From Phoronis australis (lineage: Eukaryota > Phoronida > Phoronidae): a stretch of 64,000 bases of DNA. Each line of letters starts with the position of its first letter. The stretch's first letter is position 1. The notes beneath the pieces were generated by a model. That model had not been told where the DNA came from. It did not search any database and saw nothing but the letters and a program-made list of their open reading frames with translations. The translations under genes and the position numbers were made by a program. This document shows positions 38,901 through 53,900 of the stretch, one piece after another. The stretch is from positions 110,166 through 174,165 of the forward strand of contig NMRA01000368.1 in NCBI GenBank assembly GCA_002633005.1. Reading direction: 5' to 3'.

Positions 38901-41900
38901 AAAAACAGATGTGACGATAATTTGCCGACTTAAACTGTCGATAAATAACGAGAGAAATTTCTAAATGAACAGTTCTGGCACACGATTGTTTGTCTAAGCA
39001 AACGAGATGACAGTGTTGTTCTGCTTAGTTTTGCACAGTTTTGACATTAAGGTGCCATTTTTATGCAGTAAATTAAAAAACCTCTTGTTGAAGAAGCCAT
39101 ATCTTTCATGTTGACGAGATACGTTGATTTAGGAATTTGTCCCGGGAATATTGTGGCGTGGTCTAAGTGGGTAACATTGTTTGGAGTTGAAAAGTAGATA
39201 TGGGTAAATGTCGGAAAATGTTTGATGAATGAGTCACTAGCTGCGAAAGAATAACACGCACATCAGCTTGCTATTTCGCGCCTTTGTTCTGTCTGCTGCG
39301 AGCTGGGCATCGTGGAACGTCTGCGAGTCTGCCAGGAGCAAGCGATTTTTTGTTTTCATTTTTAGGGAAATTGGAGAGTGGTAACCTCAATTTAAGAATT
39401 GAGGGTTACACTCAGTGGGGAATTCAACTTTCTTCCAAAAGCATGCTACATGTTCTTCCATTCCTTATTTCTGTGTGTTGTTTCCTCACTCTCTGTAGAT
39501 CACCCATTCTGTTCACGGTATGTTATTCAATTTCAATCACACAGTTTGTTGAGGGCCCCAATGCATCCAGCAGTATTGAGGACGATGAAGATTTGTTGTT
39601 TCCTAACACGGAGAGCAAGTCGGTAAGTTACACACACTCACTGGTGTAGCCTAAAGAGTGACTTGGGGGAAGCGTCTGGCCAATTAAGATGTTGTGTGTC
39701 CCTCCCCCACAGTCGTTTCCTTAGCGTATTCCCACTGTTAACCTTCTACTCCAGCAGAGGGCAGTGCAAATTATGCGGGTAACACTTTCAAAAGCCGAGA
39801 GCAGGCAACATGAACCACTTTGTCACATTTCAGCATTTTATGTTACTTTATTTCTGCATGCTGAGTTGGTGTCAACATTGGAAGTGGGGTGTCTACAGTG
39901 TACACAGTAATTTTTTCCACTTGTTTTGTACGAAGCGAATTGAATATATTTTCCTGATTGGTGGGATGTTGAAATATAGTGAATATACAGACTTTATGGT
40001 CGACCAGTGAAATTAACTGAGTAAACAAGTCTTGCCTGTTAAGCATGGGATATCCCATATAAATGGATGAATGAAGTTGTCAATTAACAGTGCTTAGATC
40101 TGATCTTATTAACAATGTTAAATGATGTGTACCAGTAGGATTAGCCATGGGACTTTACTTACAAAACCAGGCCATGTGTGAATTAGGTGTGGCAATCATT
40201 TATTTTTTTGTGAAATGTTGACAATAGTTTATATGGGTATTAATTTATATGTTTTTCTCATTGTAGGACCGAAAGAGAGAGGTAAAGTATTAAATTTTGG
40301 TCATGATAATAAAAATCATTCAGTGTCGTTTTCTTGTCACTCTTTCTTCTTCACTATGAACTATTCCAACCATCTTTGTACCGAGTGTTGTTCTTAGGGC
40401 AATAGTCACTTAGAGGGAGTCCTGGATTTTGAGTGCCCGAGTTATTCCCCATTATTCAGTAGAGAAATCTTGTTTTCTCAAAATGCAGAACCCCTGTAAA
40501 TGACTATCATCGTTTTTAGATTTTAGTTCTAAGTTTGGCAAGCTTCACAATCACTTTACCGTGTTATTTGTTTTGCTGGTTCGATAAATTTCTTCACTTT
40601 TGAAACAATGTCAGTTATCATTTTTGCAGTGTCGAAACAAATTTCACTTGGGAGGAGATGATGCCTGTGTTTTCGCATGTGGGATTCAGACTTGTTTTTT
40701 ACCCCGATTGAGTCATCGGTTGGTTTTGTGGTTAATTCTGAATATGGTGCTTGTGTCAGTGTTGTCCCATCACGTTTCGACATCAACCAATATGCGATTG
40801 ATCATTTTAGGAAAATGTGGTTATGAGCCAACTGACGCACATTTCCTACAGTCTGAAGACCTATTGGGTCACACTTGTCCAATGCCCTTTTCAATTTGAT
40901 TTTTGGGGAGTGGCTTTTAAATACGGGTGATTTTGTATGCTTCCTCATTATGTTACAAAATTAGTGATTGGTCTGCATTTCAATTTTACTAAATACATAA
41001 ATCCACAGTTGGGATCTGTACTTTCTTAACATGCTAGACCCTATGTTGTTGAAAGGGGTATTTTAATGAGCCGTTGTGCATTGTAGTAAGTTAAATTAGA
41101 TTCTCAGAATGCAATAGATCATTATCCAAGACCAAATCAGGCAAAATTGTGACAGTTGAGTTAAGCTACCATAGTGAGTCACTGGATTTTTTTATGTGCC
41201 AATGATGCGGGGCACGTTTATCCCTGGTATCCGCTGGTATTCTTTTCAGTTTTAAATGGGAACATGACTTAAGCATTTATTATAACTAAACATGTTTTTA
41301 GTAAAAAGTCCATGGAATAAGTTGAATGCAAAACAATTTAACCAAAGCTATTCCCAAATGATATTTTTTTGCACAAAATTCCACCTTTTTTAAAAGATAA
41401 GGATTGTCAAATAGTGAAAACAAGGAAAAGGCCATTGCTGATAAATTTTCAGCCAGCTCTTCTTCACCTTTCACCTTTAATATTTAAAGTTAGCTCTGTC
41501 ATATTCCTGGAAATTTGTTTTTACTGCATTTTTGGCCGAAATTGTACCCATGGGTTAAATTGTCCTATCCATAGTGATTTACTGTATGTCTGAGACTATT
41601 CTATGCTTGTTTTATGCAAATGGGGCCTGTAACATGCAAAACGTTTCTGGGGCAACATCTACACGTGTATAAGTGGTTCCATTCATGTTGTGTGGTATAA
41701 CAGTTACATCTGGGCAGCTCAGTGGAACTGCTTTTACTGAGAGATGCAATGGATGTAATTTTGATTCGCTCTGGAATTTCGATGATCTTATGTTGTAGGA
41801 GGGCTGGCTACTACGCATGGCCTATCACTATGAAATTGCACTATGATTATGCCATAATTCCATTGCATACAGTAAAATCTCACCAATAGTAAAGAGTATG

Positions 41901-44900
41901 AGCAACAGCTGAATTTTTAAAAAAATTTTTGTATAAAAATAAATCTCACCAACTGAAACTAATGCTTTCCCCAGCGTGTTCCAGTTTTGTATGATATCTA
42001 CCATCACACAAAATTTCGAAAATTTCAGGGCACTTGCAGCAATGTTAAAGCAGACCCTGAAAAAGGAAAACGGAAATTATGGCAATTAGTTTTGTCCAAA
42101 ATTGGTTAGTTTTCACTGTACCTATTTAATGAGTATACCCCCTGGACCATCTCAGTCTGAATGCCTTTAGCGTAGTTCTGAAGCTTGCTCTACATGCATG
42201 GGTGGCGCACCATAGGGGGCTGAGGGCTATAGCCCACTTATTTCATGGTGCTGCGCCACCCATGGTCTATGGGCGATGCACCATAGGGTGGCTGGGGGGC
42301 TATATCCCCCACTTTTTTCGTTGTTGCGCCACCCATGACATGTCGCATTACTTTTATAGGACTGGAAATCTCCATATTGAGGTAGTTTCATTTCAAACTC
42401 CATCATTAATTTTGTTTCGACGTATGTAGTTAAGCAGGTGAAAATTAATTACTGAAGAAAAAAATGATGCCCATGTCCAACTTTAATAGTTGAACGTTTT
42501 TGGCTCTAGGTTTAGTAAGATGAAGGTAATGCCAAAAATATTTTGCACTTCTTATATTTTCTTTGAGATAGTGTGCAATATTTGTTGCTTTAGTCTAGTT
42601 CACTTCAAACATTTCCGGAGGGCCTTCTCTAATCTGAGTTGTAATCAATCGTTTTCTTTCAAGCAGTTGCCACTGTCAGATCACGTGACCCAGGAATCAG
42701 TTAGCAACGATGCTTCTGCTCCTGAAGAGGCAGAGGAGGGCGATGATTTTCTTTCGTCATTTGGCAGTGATAAGCGAGACTCGGGACTTTCTTCCTCGTC
42801 CCTCTTCGGTGGGGACAAGGTTACCCCAAAGAAAGATATCTACAAAACATTTGTGCCCCTTCAGTTAACTGATACCGTCCGGCCTTTCCTTGGGACGGGC
42901 AGAAAAAAGAAGAAAACAAGTGGTGTATCCCTTTTTTCGAGACTTGCAGGAGACCTGGATAGTGACGACTTGGTAAATTGACGAAACACCTAATGTCATG
43001 ACCTTAAATGGTTCTTGCGTCCCTCTACATCCACTCCAGCACAATTAGTATAACAGAATCTTAGACTTCCTATTGTCATTTGATTCACGCTCGTCAAGCC
43101 TTCTGGTGACATTTAGCCACAATACCACCTCCTCCTTAAGTCCTGTTGAAGTGCTCGAAATTTTGCTGTTGAATAATCTTGTTGCATTGTTCAACCATCT
43201 TTACTGGATTTCTAGGCCCCCAACTAATAGCATTTCCAAAGAAGTCGATCCTGTCTTGACCCCACCGTGCCCTCATCTTGACCTGGTCATGACCCTGTTT
43301 TAACCCCCATTGTGACATTTACACTGTGTTTCTGTCTCTGCAATCCAGACTTATTTGATTTCTGTTTGACCGTCACTGTTGGCCGGGCATGTGCGGGCTT
43401 TGAAGGTCACTTGACGGTCGGCGCTGTGTTGGTCTGCGGTTGGACTCCGCTATTGTTGTGAAATAACAACAGAGCTACACGTTATTTCTTACCTATTTAG
43501 CATACAAGGGAAGAAGTATGATTTTGCTGACAATCGTTTGCACAACGGTGGTTTTAGGCAGTCTGTCAAAGTGAAAACTATAGCAGAATGTAGTTTGATT
43601 TCGTCAAACCCTTGTGAAATTTGATATTACAGGCACATTGCATCAAAGTTGGAAATACAACTTCTTCAATCTTCATAACTTAGCCTTAAGGGCAAGTTTA
43701 ACTTTGATAGTTTTAAAGTATAATCAACACAATCATGTGAATTTTTGCCATGATCAGAACTACCATTCTTTGGCAAATTTCTGTAGTCTCTGAGCACTTT
43801 CTATTTCTCTATGCTTTCTGTTTAGACATTCACACCTTCTTGTATTTTACTCAAGGATGTATACCCATTTGAGATGTGCACAAACTTCTCGTGAGTTTTT
43901 GAAGTGTATGGCATCTTTCTGCCCGGCTATCCTGTTTTATGACATAGGCAGATTCATATTTTCTTTTAACTGGAATGTTTGTTATAGAACTAGGGTAAAT
44001 CTCTAGTAAATTTGTTGAGGCATCGTTCTTTTGAGTAATTTTATTTATCGACTTTCCTAAAGTAATGAAAAAAACAGTTGCCTTATTCTGTGTCACAGAA
44101 AATGTGTTTTGAATGAATTCTTGATTTAAAACATTTCTATAGAATATCGAATGTACAATGCTGAAGCTATCTAGGACTGTGCACAGTTTCACAATTTATG
44201 CAATTTATTAATTGTGTAGTTAGTTGTTGAACATTCTTCTTGCATCTGCGTGTGTGTTAACTGTCAGCATAGTGATATCTTTACCAATTGTTATGATATA
44301 GCACCTTGTTTGATCCAGCATGCTCACCGCCTTACTGTCAACCGCCCAGTGACCTTTGCACCCTCGCAGCTCGAAGCACGACCCCCTCCTGACCAAGAAG
44401 AGGTAATGTGGTTAAAATTATGAATTGTTTGATTTTTGAGGGGATTAGAGAATGGAAATTAGAAAATATGTAGAAAAAAGGTACCCATGAAAGATATTAG
44501 ATGGGAAACAATATCACGTTGGGTATTACTTTTGTTGTTGCCAAGCAGGCTATAGTACCTCTCTTTGACAATGTCTTTATTATTTTTTCATGTTTTCATT
44601 CACCATTAAATCAACTGTTGGTGAGTCTCCTTTGAACATGGTTGGGAGTCGATTACAATTAAAATCAAGTTTGTTTCCCCTAGTGAAGCCCATTGTAAAA
44701 TATGTTACCTAATAAAGCAATTATTCTAATTTCTAAGCGTGTAATATTTTTGCAGCAAAAACGAGTGTATCCAACAATGAAGAATGGAAAAACAAGATAT
44801 GTTATGGTGAAGAGAATAAAAATTCAAGTACGGCCTTATCCAACATGAGAAATCGAATTAGAGTACCTCCTGAAACCATCCTCATTGCTGAGGCCCTGTT

Positions 44901-47900
44901 GAAAACATCTGTGTGAAAAAAATTCTGTTCTCAGACTCATGGATTTAAAAACTGTTTTGAGTAAATGCCACAGGGAATCTTCCGGCCTAGGGAAAAACCG
45001 TCTCACCAGCCTCAAAAAATCACTGTAAGTTTAGGGTTTGTAATGTCTTGTGTCAGCATCTCATGTTGGTGTTTTGAGGAATTTTGGTAAGAAGGGTAAA
45101 TATTTGTAGTACATTGGTTGTAGCCTGGTACCTTTTCTCTATATTGTATTTTCATTGAGCAAATTCTTCCATGCAGTTTGGGCATGGTCTCCACTTCCTG
45201 TTGCTAGGAAACTGTCACCCTTGCACTTCTGTCATGCTTGATTTACACTTATGTTTCCAGCATTTCAAACATTGTGTAAAAGAGAAAGCAAAAATCATTT
45301 GTTGGAATGATTTGTTTTTATATGCAAAACCCTTAGTTTTAGATGTAAGTTTTTGTTTTTCTCAAGAAATGAACAAAAATAGCAATGTGATGTTTTAGGT
45401 AATCTGTAATGTGAGCTTGTACATTTTTACGTAATATAGCGCGCCATTTTGTTAGGATTCATTGGGCTCGAGGTAAGTGAGAAAACGCTTGAAAATATGA
45501 GTGGAACAAGTAAAGTATAAGTAGAAAATTGACCTCATTTGTACGCGCGCTGACCAAATGTTCACCAGTTTTTTGTGCTTTTTATTTTGGTTATCGCAGT
45601 TGCAGATAACTGCATGTCCGGCCGTACAGTGACCTGGTGATCATGTCCAATATGCGTACTAATGACAATTGTCAATATTTCAAAAAATAAACCCCTGGTA
45701 AGCCTGAATATCGAGGTGTGTGGTGCATTTAACCGCTGAGCCAAAGTCGCCTAGGTCTTGAAATTGAGGTAGACAAACTTGAAGCTCAAAGGATTTCCAA
45801 TTACCGTAAGGCTAAGTTGCCGACACAAAAGTTTAATGGACGCTCGCTAACCAACACACGTATTGGCTAAGTATGCAATTTGAAGTAAGAGAAATTAAAC
45901 TTCAAAAAAATACCGGCCAAAATTCTGAGACTGACCTGCCACATGATTGTGCAAAGTCTTTGAAGATGAAGACTTCAGATAAACCTAAGCACAAACTTCC
46001 TCCATTTGTTCATGCTGTTCAAATTTTTGCATTTCCATCGATTGAACGTGTCAAAAACAGGCATCGTAGGCTCAGACCGAAAGACGTATTAATGCGCGGG
46101 AATAAAGTAATGCAAATTTCATAGGAAAAATCCTGTGTCTAATGTTGGTTACCTATTCAAGGACTAATTTTGCATGAAATAGGAAGCTTTGAAATACTTC
46201 GACTTAGTGTGCAGAATTCCATTATTGGATGATTCAAGTTTGGTCCTTTGGCACTGAAGAATTTCCGTATGGAAAAAGTAGGTCAGCCACAAAATGTCAC
46301 ATATAGAGGTCAGGATCTGTCTCTTAAAACTACAAGAAAAAGAATAGTTAACTTGTTGCATAGTATGACAGGCTGTGGTAGACTTCAGGCCTGGTAAGTA
46401 TCAATTTCATCAACTCGGCCATTCTTAAATGTGCTTGTGCAAAAGAGGCAAACAAGATGATAACCCGGCAACCGGTGCTCTGGGGGAATCTGAATTGTCA
46501 GTGAAACGGTCGAAATACGAGTGCAAAAAAATAAAAATTCACCTACAATATTTTTCTTACTCATGCGGGCACCTTAAGTTCAGGCATTTTTGTTTGATTG
46601 TCATTTTTTGAGCCCTGAAGTCTGCAAATGTGCCATCACTCGTGTTTTTGAGCGCATGATTTTTGCCTGTATCAAGCGCTTACTCAAGAACACAGGTATT
46701 ATGCATGTAGAACATTTTCTTGTCGAGAAATCAGCTTATGTGTGACCGAAGCAAAATCTCTTAGAGAATAGAACTACAGTAATCACTGTTTTTGTGTCAT
46801 CTAGAAATTAGAAGTTCTTGACTGTCTACTTTTTAAACTAAAACCTTAATGCTAATGAGCGTGGAAGGCACGGAAATTTGATTTTTTCTTATCAAATTCT
46901 TGGAAAGATTGTTGGAAACATGTGGATTGTAGTTTACCTTCACTTATGCTTATTTTGTGTTGTTGTGTTCTGCTGTACATTAAGGTTCGGGTATATCAAT
47001 GTTAATTTCACTATGAAAAAATAGCCCTTTTTATCATCTGAGTAAGGTGAGAACAGACTTTGCTTTTCAACAGATTGGGAAGCATTCATCGAGTAAGGAT
47101 TCCCACATAGTACTTTTAGAAGTGGTGTAATTTTTTATTGCTGCAACCTGACCTCGTTATTGCTGTAAATTAATTTGGAATGTTTCAGAGTAACTTTAAC
47201 ATTTTGAAATTCTGCCGGAGGTTGAATTAACGTTTTATCGAAATTGACAAATGATGTATTAAACTAACAGTATGGTTTGCATAAAGATGTTAATGTCTTT
47301 TAAAATGGTTGAAATCAAGTGCAGTAGCATAGATTTTTATTATCTGTGTTTAAAACCTAAATTACATGTTTTGTCTATAACTGGCACATTCTTTCTTTTC
47401 TCTAGGCGCAAAGGGCCATAGACAATGTGCTTCGCGCTACATCTGATTTTGAGGTTTTGCACTTTAATGTTTCTTTTTTGCATGATTGCATGGCCTGCAT
47501 ATTTAGTAATGTGAACCAATGCTCCGTGTCCTTGGTGTACATGTGTTGTTCTTTACTACTGAGAGATTTTTACAAGTTAAGTTTCAATTCGTGTTGATTT
47601 TATGCATCCACATGTGCATAATATTATTGTGGTTGCATATTGCTGTGACATCACTGTCCAACCTGGCAGATGTTTTCCTATGAAGACGACATGCTTTGAT
47701 TGGATTTAACTACTGTTGTGCCCCATTCTGGCAATGGGTTTTAGATTTGCCTTGGTGTTTTCATGATCCCGTGACAGATTGTCATGAAGTTTGGCAAAAA
47801 TTATTCTACAAAGAAGTCGCTGGTGCCTTCCATCTTTGGAGAGATTTCAGTTATTCTGCCCCACATAGTGACCATTTTTGTTATTTCTTTGGTATCTGCC

Positions 47901-50900
47901 TCTTGGAAGGGTCGTTATGAAAACTGACAGATGTGTATCAGCCAAGAAAATCATGGTTGACATTGATTTTCAGACCTGCGATTACCATGGCGTCCCCATA
48001 AGTGGCAAATTTTCCTTCTTTAGCGGTAACTCCTTGACCCTTCGAGAATATTTATGAAATTTGGCAAGTGTATTCAATGCATAGCATAGTATATGAATGT
48101 GAGAACAGTTGATGATGATATTTGGATGGATCCGACTGCTGCTGTGCCCCCTTGTGGTAATTTTATTTTTTTAAATTTACCTCTTTTTGTCTTAATTAGA
48201 GTTCCATTGGGCAGGCTTTCATGAAATCTGGCATGTAGGTTTCTGCTTTGGAGATGACAACCCTTTCCATTTTCAGACATTTCAATGCTTTGCTCTGGTC
48301 TTGTTACAAAATACCAAGTCTAAAATTCATAAACTAGAAATGGACTGTGATCCTGCTACCGAGTTAAATTCTGCAGTCTTGTAGTTGTTAGGCTACTCAT
48401 ATGGACTTGCTCATTATAACCTTATACTGTTATATGTAGAGTAAGTTTCTCATTACTTTTAGAAGAAACACAGTTTTGACACAGTGGAGTTTTGCATTTT
48501 CCAAGACCTTTCCTACTCTGTAATGTCACTCCCACACTGTGTGGTGAGTGCCCCTATTTCACCGATTGGCAACTGGGGTTACAGCCATGTACATGTATCA
48601 GTTTGACAGTGATAGCAAGGGGAGAAAGTTGGCAAACCATCGATTATGTATTCCAACTATCTCATTGTCTGCGTTCATCTGATAAGCCAATATAATCAAG
48701 CAATTATATTTTAAACAGCAGGCTCTAATGGATATAAGAAATACTATTTCCAAACGAAGTTCCTGTGTATTGTGTACTGTCAAATTTAATCAAATGTGAT
48801 TCTAGATCAGATTGTGGTGTTTGTCCTTGGCTATAAAGGTCCCTGGGAATGGTACCTAGCTATAGTTTTTGGTGGTTATGACATTATAGGCCAATTAGAA
48901 CAGTTGTTCTATTTCAGCCTTGTGGTTACTATTTGATATTTATTTTAAACTACATTCCTACATAGTTGTAGGTTGTGACATCATTTCATTTGTTTGTCCC
49001 ATGGCTTACTAACTGTACCAGTTATAATTTCCTCTGCATTTTGAATGTTATAGTGATGTATTTTTGTTTAATTGTAACATGTTAACCGTTTATCTCCTGT
49101 TTTGTGTCAAGTTTCAGCTACTGAAAATAATGCGAAACAATTATCTCGTTATTCTGGATCTTTTTCTTGCAAGATGGTTGGCTATATCCTGAGTATTAAT
49201 TTATGTACCTCCTACCCGATCCCTTTATGATAGCAGACAAAATCTTGCTAAGTTGTTTAAGGTTTTCTGGTCAAAACTCTCATCTGCATTAATAGTTACT
49301 ACAAAATTCCACTGGGATAGTGCTCAATATTCTCTTAAAACCTACCCTGAAATTTCCAGATTTTCACTTTTAAACGCCCAATTTAAGTGCATTGGAGGTT
49401 ATCTCGGACAACCACAGTGGTTACATACTGTTTGCATTATTTCTAATGCTTTTTCAGTTCTCCTATTTCTTTCGCACTTCATAGTGTCATCCCAATCTTT
49501 AAGCATCTGATAAAAGTTTCTCCCCTGAGATAAATTCTAATGGTACGCCCCTGAATTGGTAATTTCTGTTTTTCATAAGTTTGAATCCTGATTTTGGGTA
49601 TTATGCCACTCATTATAACACAAGAGTAGTGCCAAACTGCCTGCGTTTCCAAAACTGTTTTCTGATTGAGATACGCAAATGATGCTGCGTATTTATGTGT
49701 TCTAAACAAGTTGCTTTGGAAACATGCTAACACAACATTAATATTTTGGACACCAGAGACTGCACTTGGTTCTTTCAACACTGGTCAAGGCATCTGATTG
49801 GTTCCTGATGATGACTTCCAGTTCATAAACCAATCAGATGCTTAGGAAGGTTGACCTGGCCTATTGAATCAAGCGCTGCCTGGGTGTCTTCGGTTTGCTT
49901 CTGTTTAACTTTTGTTCACTAACGCTTAACTAAACTGATCTCACGATGGGTTACGTTCCATAGCGCTGGTTTGCTACAAGATCGTGAAAAATCATAACTA
50001 AAGGATTAAGTGTACGGATGTTCAGGTACAAAATTTTATGAAAAATTCAACATTTGCTGGAAGCGTTAGTTTCCATTAGAATTTTAGTACCATTTTATGT
50101 TCACGTAACTATGTCTTTTTATATTTTATACAGTTTTTACTTAGTTCTGTCATCGGCAACAGGTTATAATTCAATTGATGCAAAATCTTGTTGATGAAAA
50201 GCAAGTTTTTCTGGTCACAAAGCTTGCTAGCTCACTAGCGTTTATTAATAAAACAACTGCCACTGGAGTAATAGGTCAGCAAAGCTGGAATGCATGTTAT
50301 GGGAGGAAAATTGCAATTTAAGCCAAGATATCCTCCCACGAGTGTTTCACCAGTATTTTACATTCAGCTTAAGGAGCGTACCCCTGTTTTAACATTGATT
50401 GCTACGTGCAAGAATATCAGTTTTCTTGCTTGTAGCTACGTACTATTGATGACAGTGTGACAAAAGTTTTATGAATGCTAATTAAATCAGTGTGGAGAAT
50501 ATCATGTGATATCCTTCACAGGATTCTTTATTTTTCTTTTGGTTGAATAAACTAACCAAGCTTAGTTGCGAATGTTAAGAACGTTAAACAACCAGTGCGT
50601 TTAGAACTGACTTGAGTGCGTGTTCTGAGTAGATGCAGTGGATCTATAGACAACTTACCGGTATTCATGCAAACGTTCTCGGAAATACCACCCCCTCTGG
50701 AAGTGACTATTGTCATATTTGTTTTGGGTAGTCTATTCCAGGATTGAGCAATCTTTAGTCTGAGGGTGATGCCAGTGGCTTTTCCCATATTTGCTTACAT
50801 GTATTATAATACTCTTATGTGTGAATGGCAGTATATACTTTTTGTTTTATTCCTAGATTTTTTATCGAAAAGTGTAATCCTTATTAAGTTGAAATCCTGG

Positions 50901-53900
50901 AATACGCTAAAATCTCGTGAAGATGTGACACGGTATGGCAGACAGATGAAATTGTGTTTATTAACTTTAAAAATGATATGCAGTACCAATAAGATGCTTT
51001 GCCATATTCAAGTTCTGTGCTATTGCTTATCAACAGACATTATTTTGAAAAAATATTTGGCATTTACACCTACAATACATTAGAAGTCCTTGAGAAATGA
51101 AAAAATTGCAATTATTTTTTGTCTGAAAATGGAGAGATTCTATCATACACCTTAAACTGACAGTTTGCAAAAACAACTTCAATCTGTCGTCGCCTTACTT
51201 GAGGTGTGATCTTCAATCTTGATTGTTTCTCACAGGAGGGAAGTGGTGACGCTGGTACAGACAGCGGCCGCCGAGGGCCCCCAGGACCTGCTGGTCGGAA
51301 TGGAGAACGTGGTCCAAAGGGACAGAAGGGAGATCAAGGACTCCCTGGAAAACCTGGACCCCCTCCACCCATCGTCCCACCACCCCCTAAATTCATGAAA
51401 GGAGAGCCGGGTGAGTGGATTGTGTTGGACAGAGAAGTGTCAAATCACTGGAAACACATCAACACATCAAATGATCATCTTGTGCAAACTAAGCTAGATT
51501 ATTGCATTATATCATGACCATAGTAATGACAAAGTCAGGTCGCTAACTGGGTTTCCGAGCTTGGTTTAAAGGAGAACGCCACCCAAAAAACAATCAATTT
51601 AGATCGAGTAGTTCTACTCAATCTAATGGCACGTTTGGTTGCGTTACCTGACACCTGACGGCAGACGGAGGTGTTGAAATTATCCAATGACGTAATTGGT
51701 TTCACACGCAGTCTGTTCAGCAGTTCACAACACGAGTCAGTGGTGTCAGCTTATTGCTTGAATTCAACGTTTAACACCAACTAATCATCAAACTTCGATG
51801 TAGAACTCTTAAAAATACGCAGAGTTCTTATAAAAACTTGTTGTTTTATTTCGCTGTTACGGATTTACTGGTATTTGGACACACCGTTGCCTTCAAAGTT
51901 CGGCAGTCCAATTTACAAGGTCTGTAGCAGGAGTTTGAAGTCTGTTCGGAGATAAATTCGAAGTATTCTTCTGTGAAATACAGACAGGAGAACCTAGATC
52001 TGTGTTCTAAACACACAAAACACTTGTTATCCCGGTCAGTGGCTCACAACCCAATCACTAGGCCCAGCGTCGCGGCCGGACTGACGTTATCCCGGCCAGT
52101 GGCTCGGAACCCGATCAGGCCCGTCCAGGCTGCTAGGACTGGCACGAACATAAACAAGCTTGAGTTTGAAACTAAACCTCCAGTCACAAAAAGACTATAA
52201 TTGTGAGCCAAAGAAATAATGTGCACGTAATTATTGATGTGAATTAGCCACGAAACTGAAAATCTACTTACTAGTGTCGGGGGCCGCGAAGTCGGGTTCC
52301 CCTTCCACATACAGCTTTGGTGTCTGAAAGTAACCTGCAACTACTGTCAGTTCCTAGACTAAATTACCTAAATCTTCTGATGATTAATGTCTATTCAGTC
52401 ATAAATGCTAGTTTTCTACCATTCAATATTTATTTTGAGCTCATCTTTGACTAATTGCACTGAGATAGTGCATGCTCCTCAGCTCCCTCAAATAAATCCT
52501 ATTTTGACTTACGCGAATAAAATATTTCGGTCCGCCGGGATTTAACCATTTTTATGTGAAAAGTTTAAACTAACCGCTCTTTTTTGTCTGAAACACATAA
52601 ACACAGGCCATAATAGTGTTGCCTTTTCAAACATCGTAAGTGGTTATTGTGAGCCTCCACAATGTGAATTTCTGAAGCACGACTATGTATTAGGAAACAT
52701 TACATTGGCAGGTCCTCAAGGTTTCAAAGGTGAACCTGGCACACCAGGCTTTGGTGGTGCACCTGGTGCTCCTGGAAACAAAGGTGATAGAGGTCTACCT
52801 GGATTCCCAGGCATACCTGGAATTAAGGGGGCTAAAGGCGACAATGGACCCAAAGGCGAGGTGGGACAGAAGGGAGAGATCGGTGTGGGACTGCCTGGCC
52901 CAATTGGTCCTCAGGGTGAGCCAGGTCAAGCAGTGGAGATCATGACGGACGGGTCAGTGTCTGTCGTTGAGGGACCGAAGGGACAGAAAGGGGACCAGGG
53001 ACCATATGGCCATACAGGAAGACCTGGGCTGCCTGGCATTAAGGGAATCAAAGGAGATGCGGTAAATGTTTATATTTTGTGAGCGATACTTTTGTTGTAT
53101 GTAAGATTTACTGTGTTAAAAATCGGAGACAAGTTTTATATGTTAATTCATTTAATATATTTTCATGTATCATTGCAGTTTCTGCCACTCAATATTCCCT
53201 CATAGGAGTTGTGAGCTAGATTCTATGCGTCAAAAATGCTATATTTAAAGAAAACTTAAAAAGATGTGACTACTAGCTTTTTTGAAGAAGGCAAAACCAG
53301 AAAAAAAACTAATAATAGCCGGTCTTGATCTCTTGCAGCTTTTACTTTGCTCATAAATTTTACTGAATTTGGATACGGAAACTGTGTCAGTTAAAACTAA
53401 TGCACTGTTAGTTGGGTGGTAAGTTATAAACTTTGGTTTTGGAATGTACTTTATGATCAGGCTGAAGGTATTTTATTTTCATGAACAGTCATTTTTCTCT
53501 GACATGAATTGCAATTCGTACACAAGTTCAAAATTGTCTTGCACAATGTTTGCCATGTTTTTGAAGCTCAATAGCATGCGCATCGAGAGTGTAGATTATT
53601 AAGTCAACATCATTAACTTCATTTGACCTATTATTTATCATGTTCAACAAAAGAAGTATGCTTTTGAGTTTTATTAAAATTTGTTGGGTTCATCGAAATT
53701 ATTGGCAAAAATCCAGAAGGAAGCTGACAAAAAATAATTAACACGAAAACATTTGAACATTAATCGAAAAAATTTGCTTCAAAATTTCACAGATTTTCTG
53801 TGAGATGACATAATATCTTCAACTTCTTGTGAAACATACTTTATCAGAACACATTCACATGTCTTGTTCTTTATCAGGGTGATTCAATTATCGGGCCTCC

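Larger units (their letters stand above)
44403..51235 (+). other. Hinge-to-collagen intron region (6.8 kb)
   Basis: GTAATG..CAG if both tentative exons (44756-44827, 47406-47453) are skipped; all alternatives keep phase 0. 45420-45880 is relatively CpG-rich and contains a tRNA-like segment; 47690-48300 is family G; 49790-49841 is a hairpin. Confidence 0.7.

Noticed and set aside
45873-46124. 83-codon plus ORF with basic C-terminal half ([18 protein letters not shown])
   Set aside because: No acceptor or donor fits the gene's phase, no homology is recognised, and it lies in repeat-rich intron.
47696-47920. 74-codon ORF rich in Trp, Cys and Phe
   Set aside because: It lies in repeat family G; the other copies of the same repeat lack the frame.
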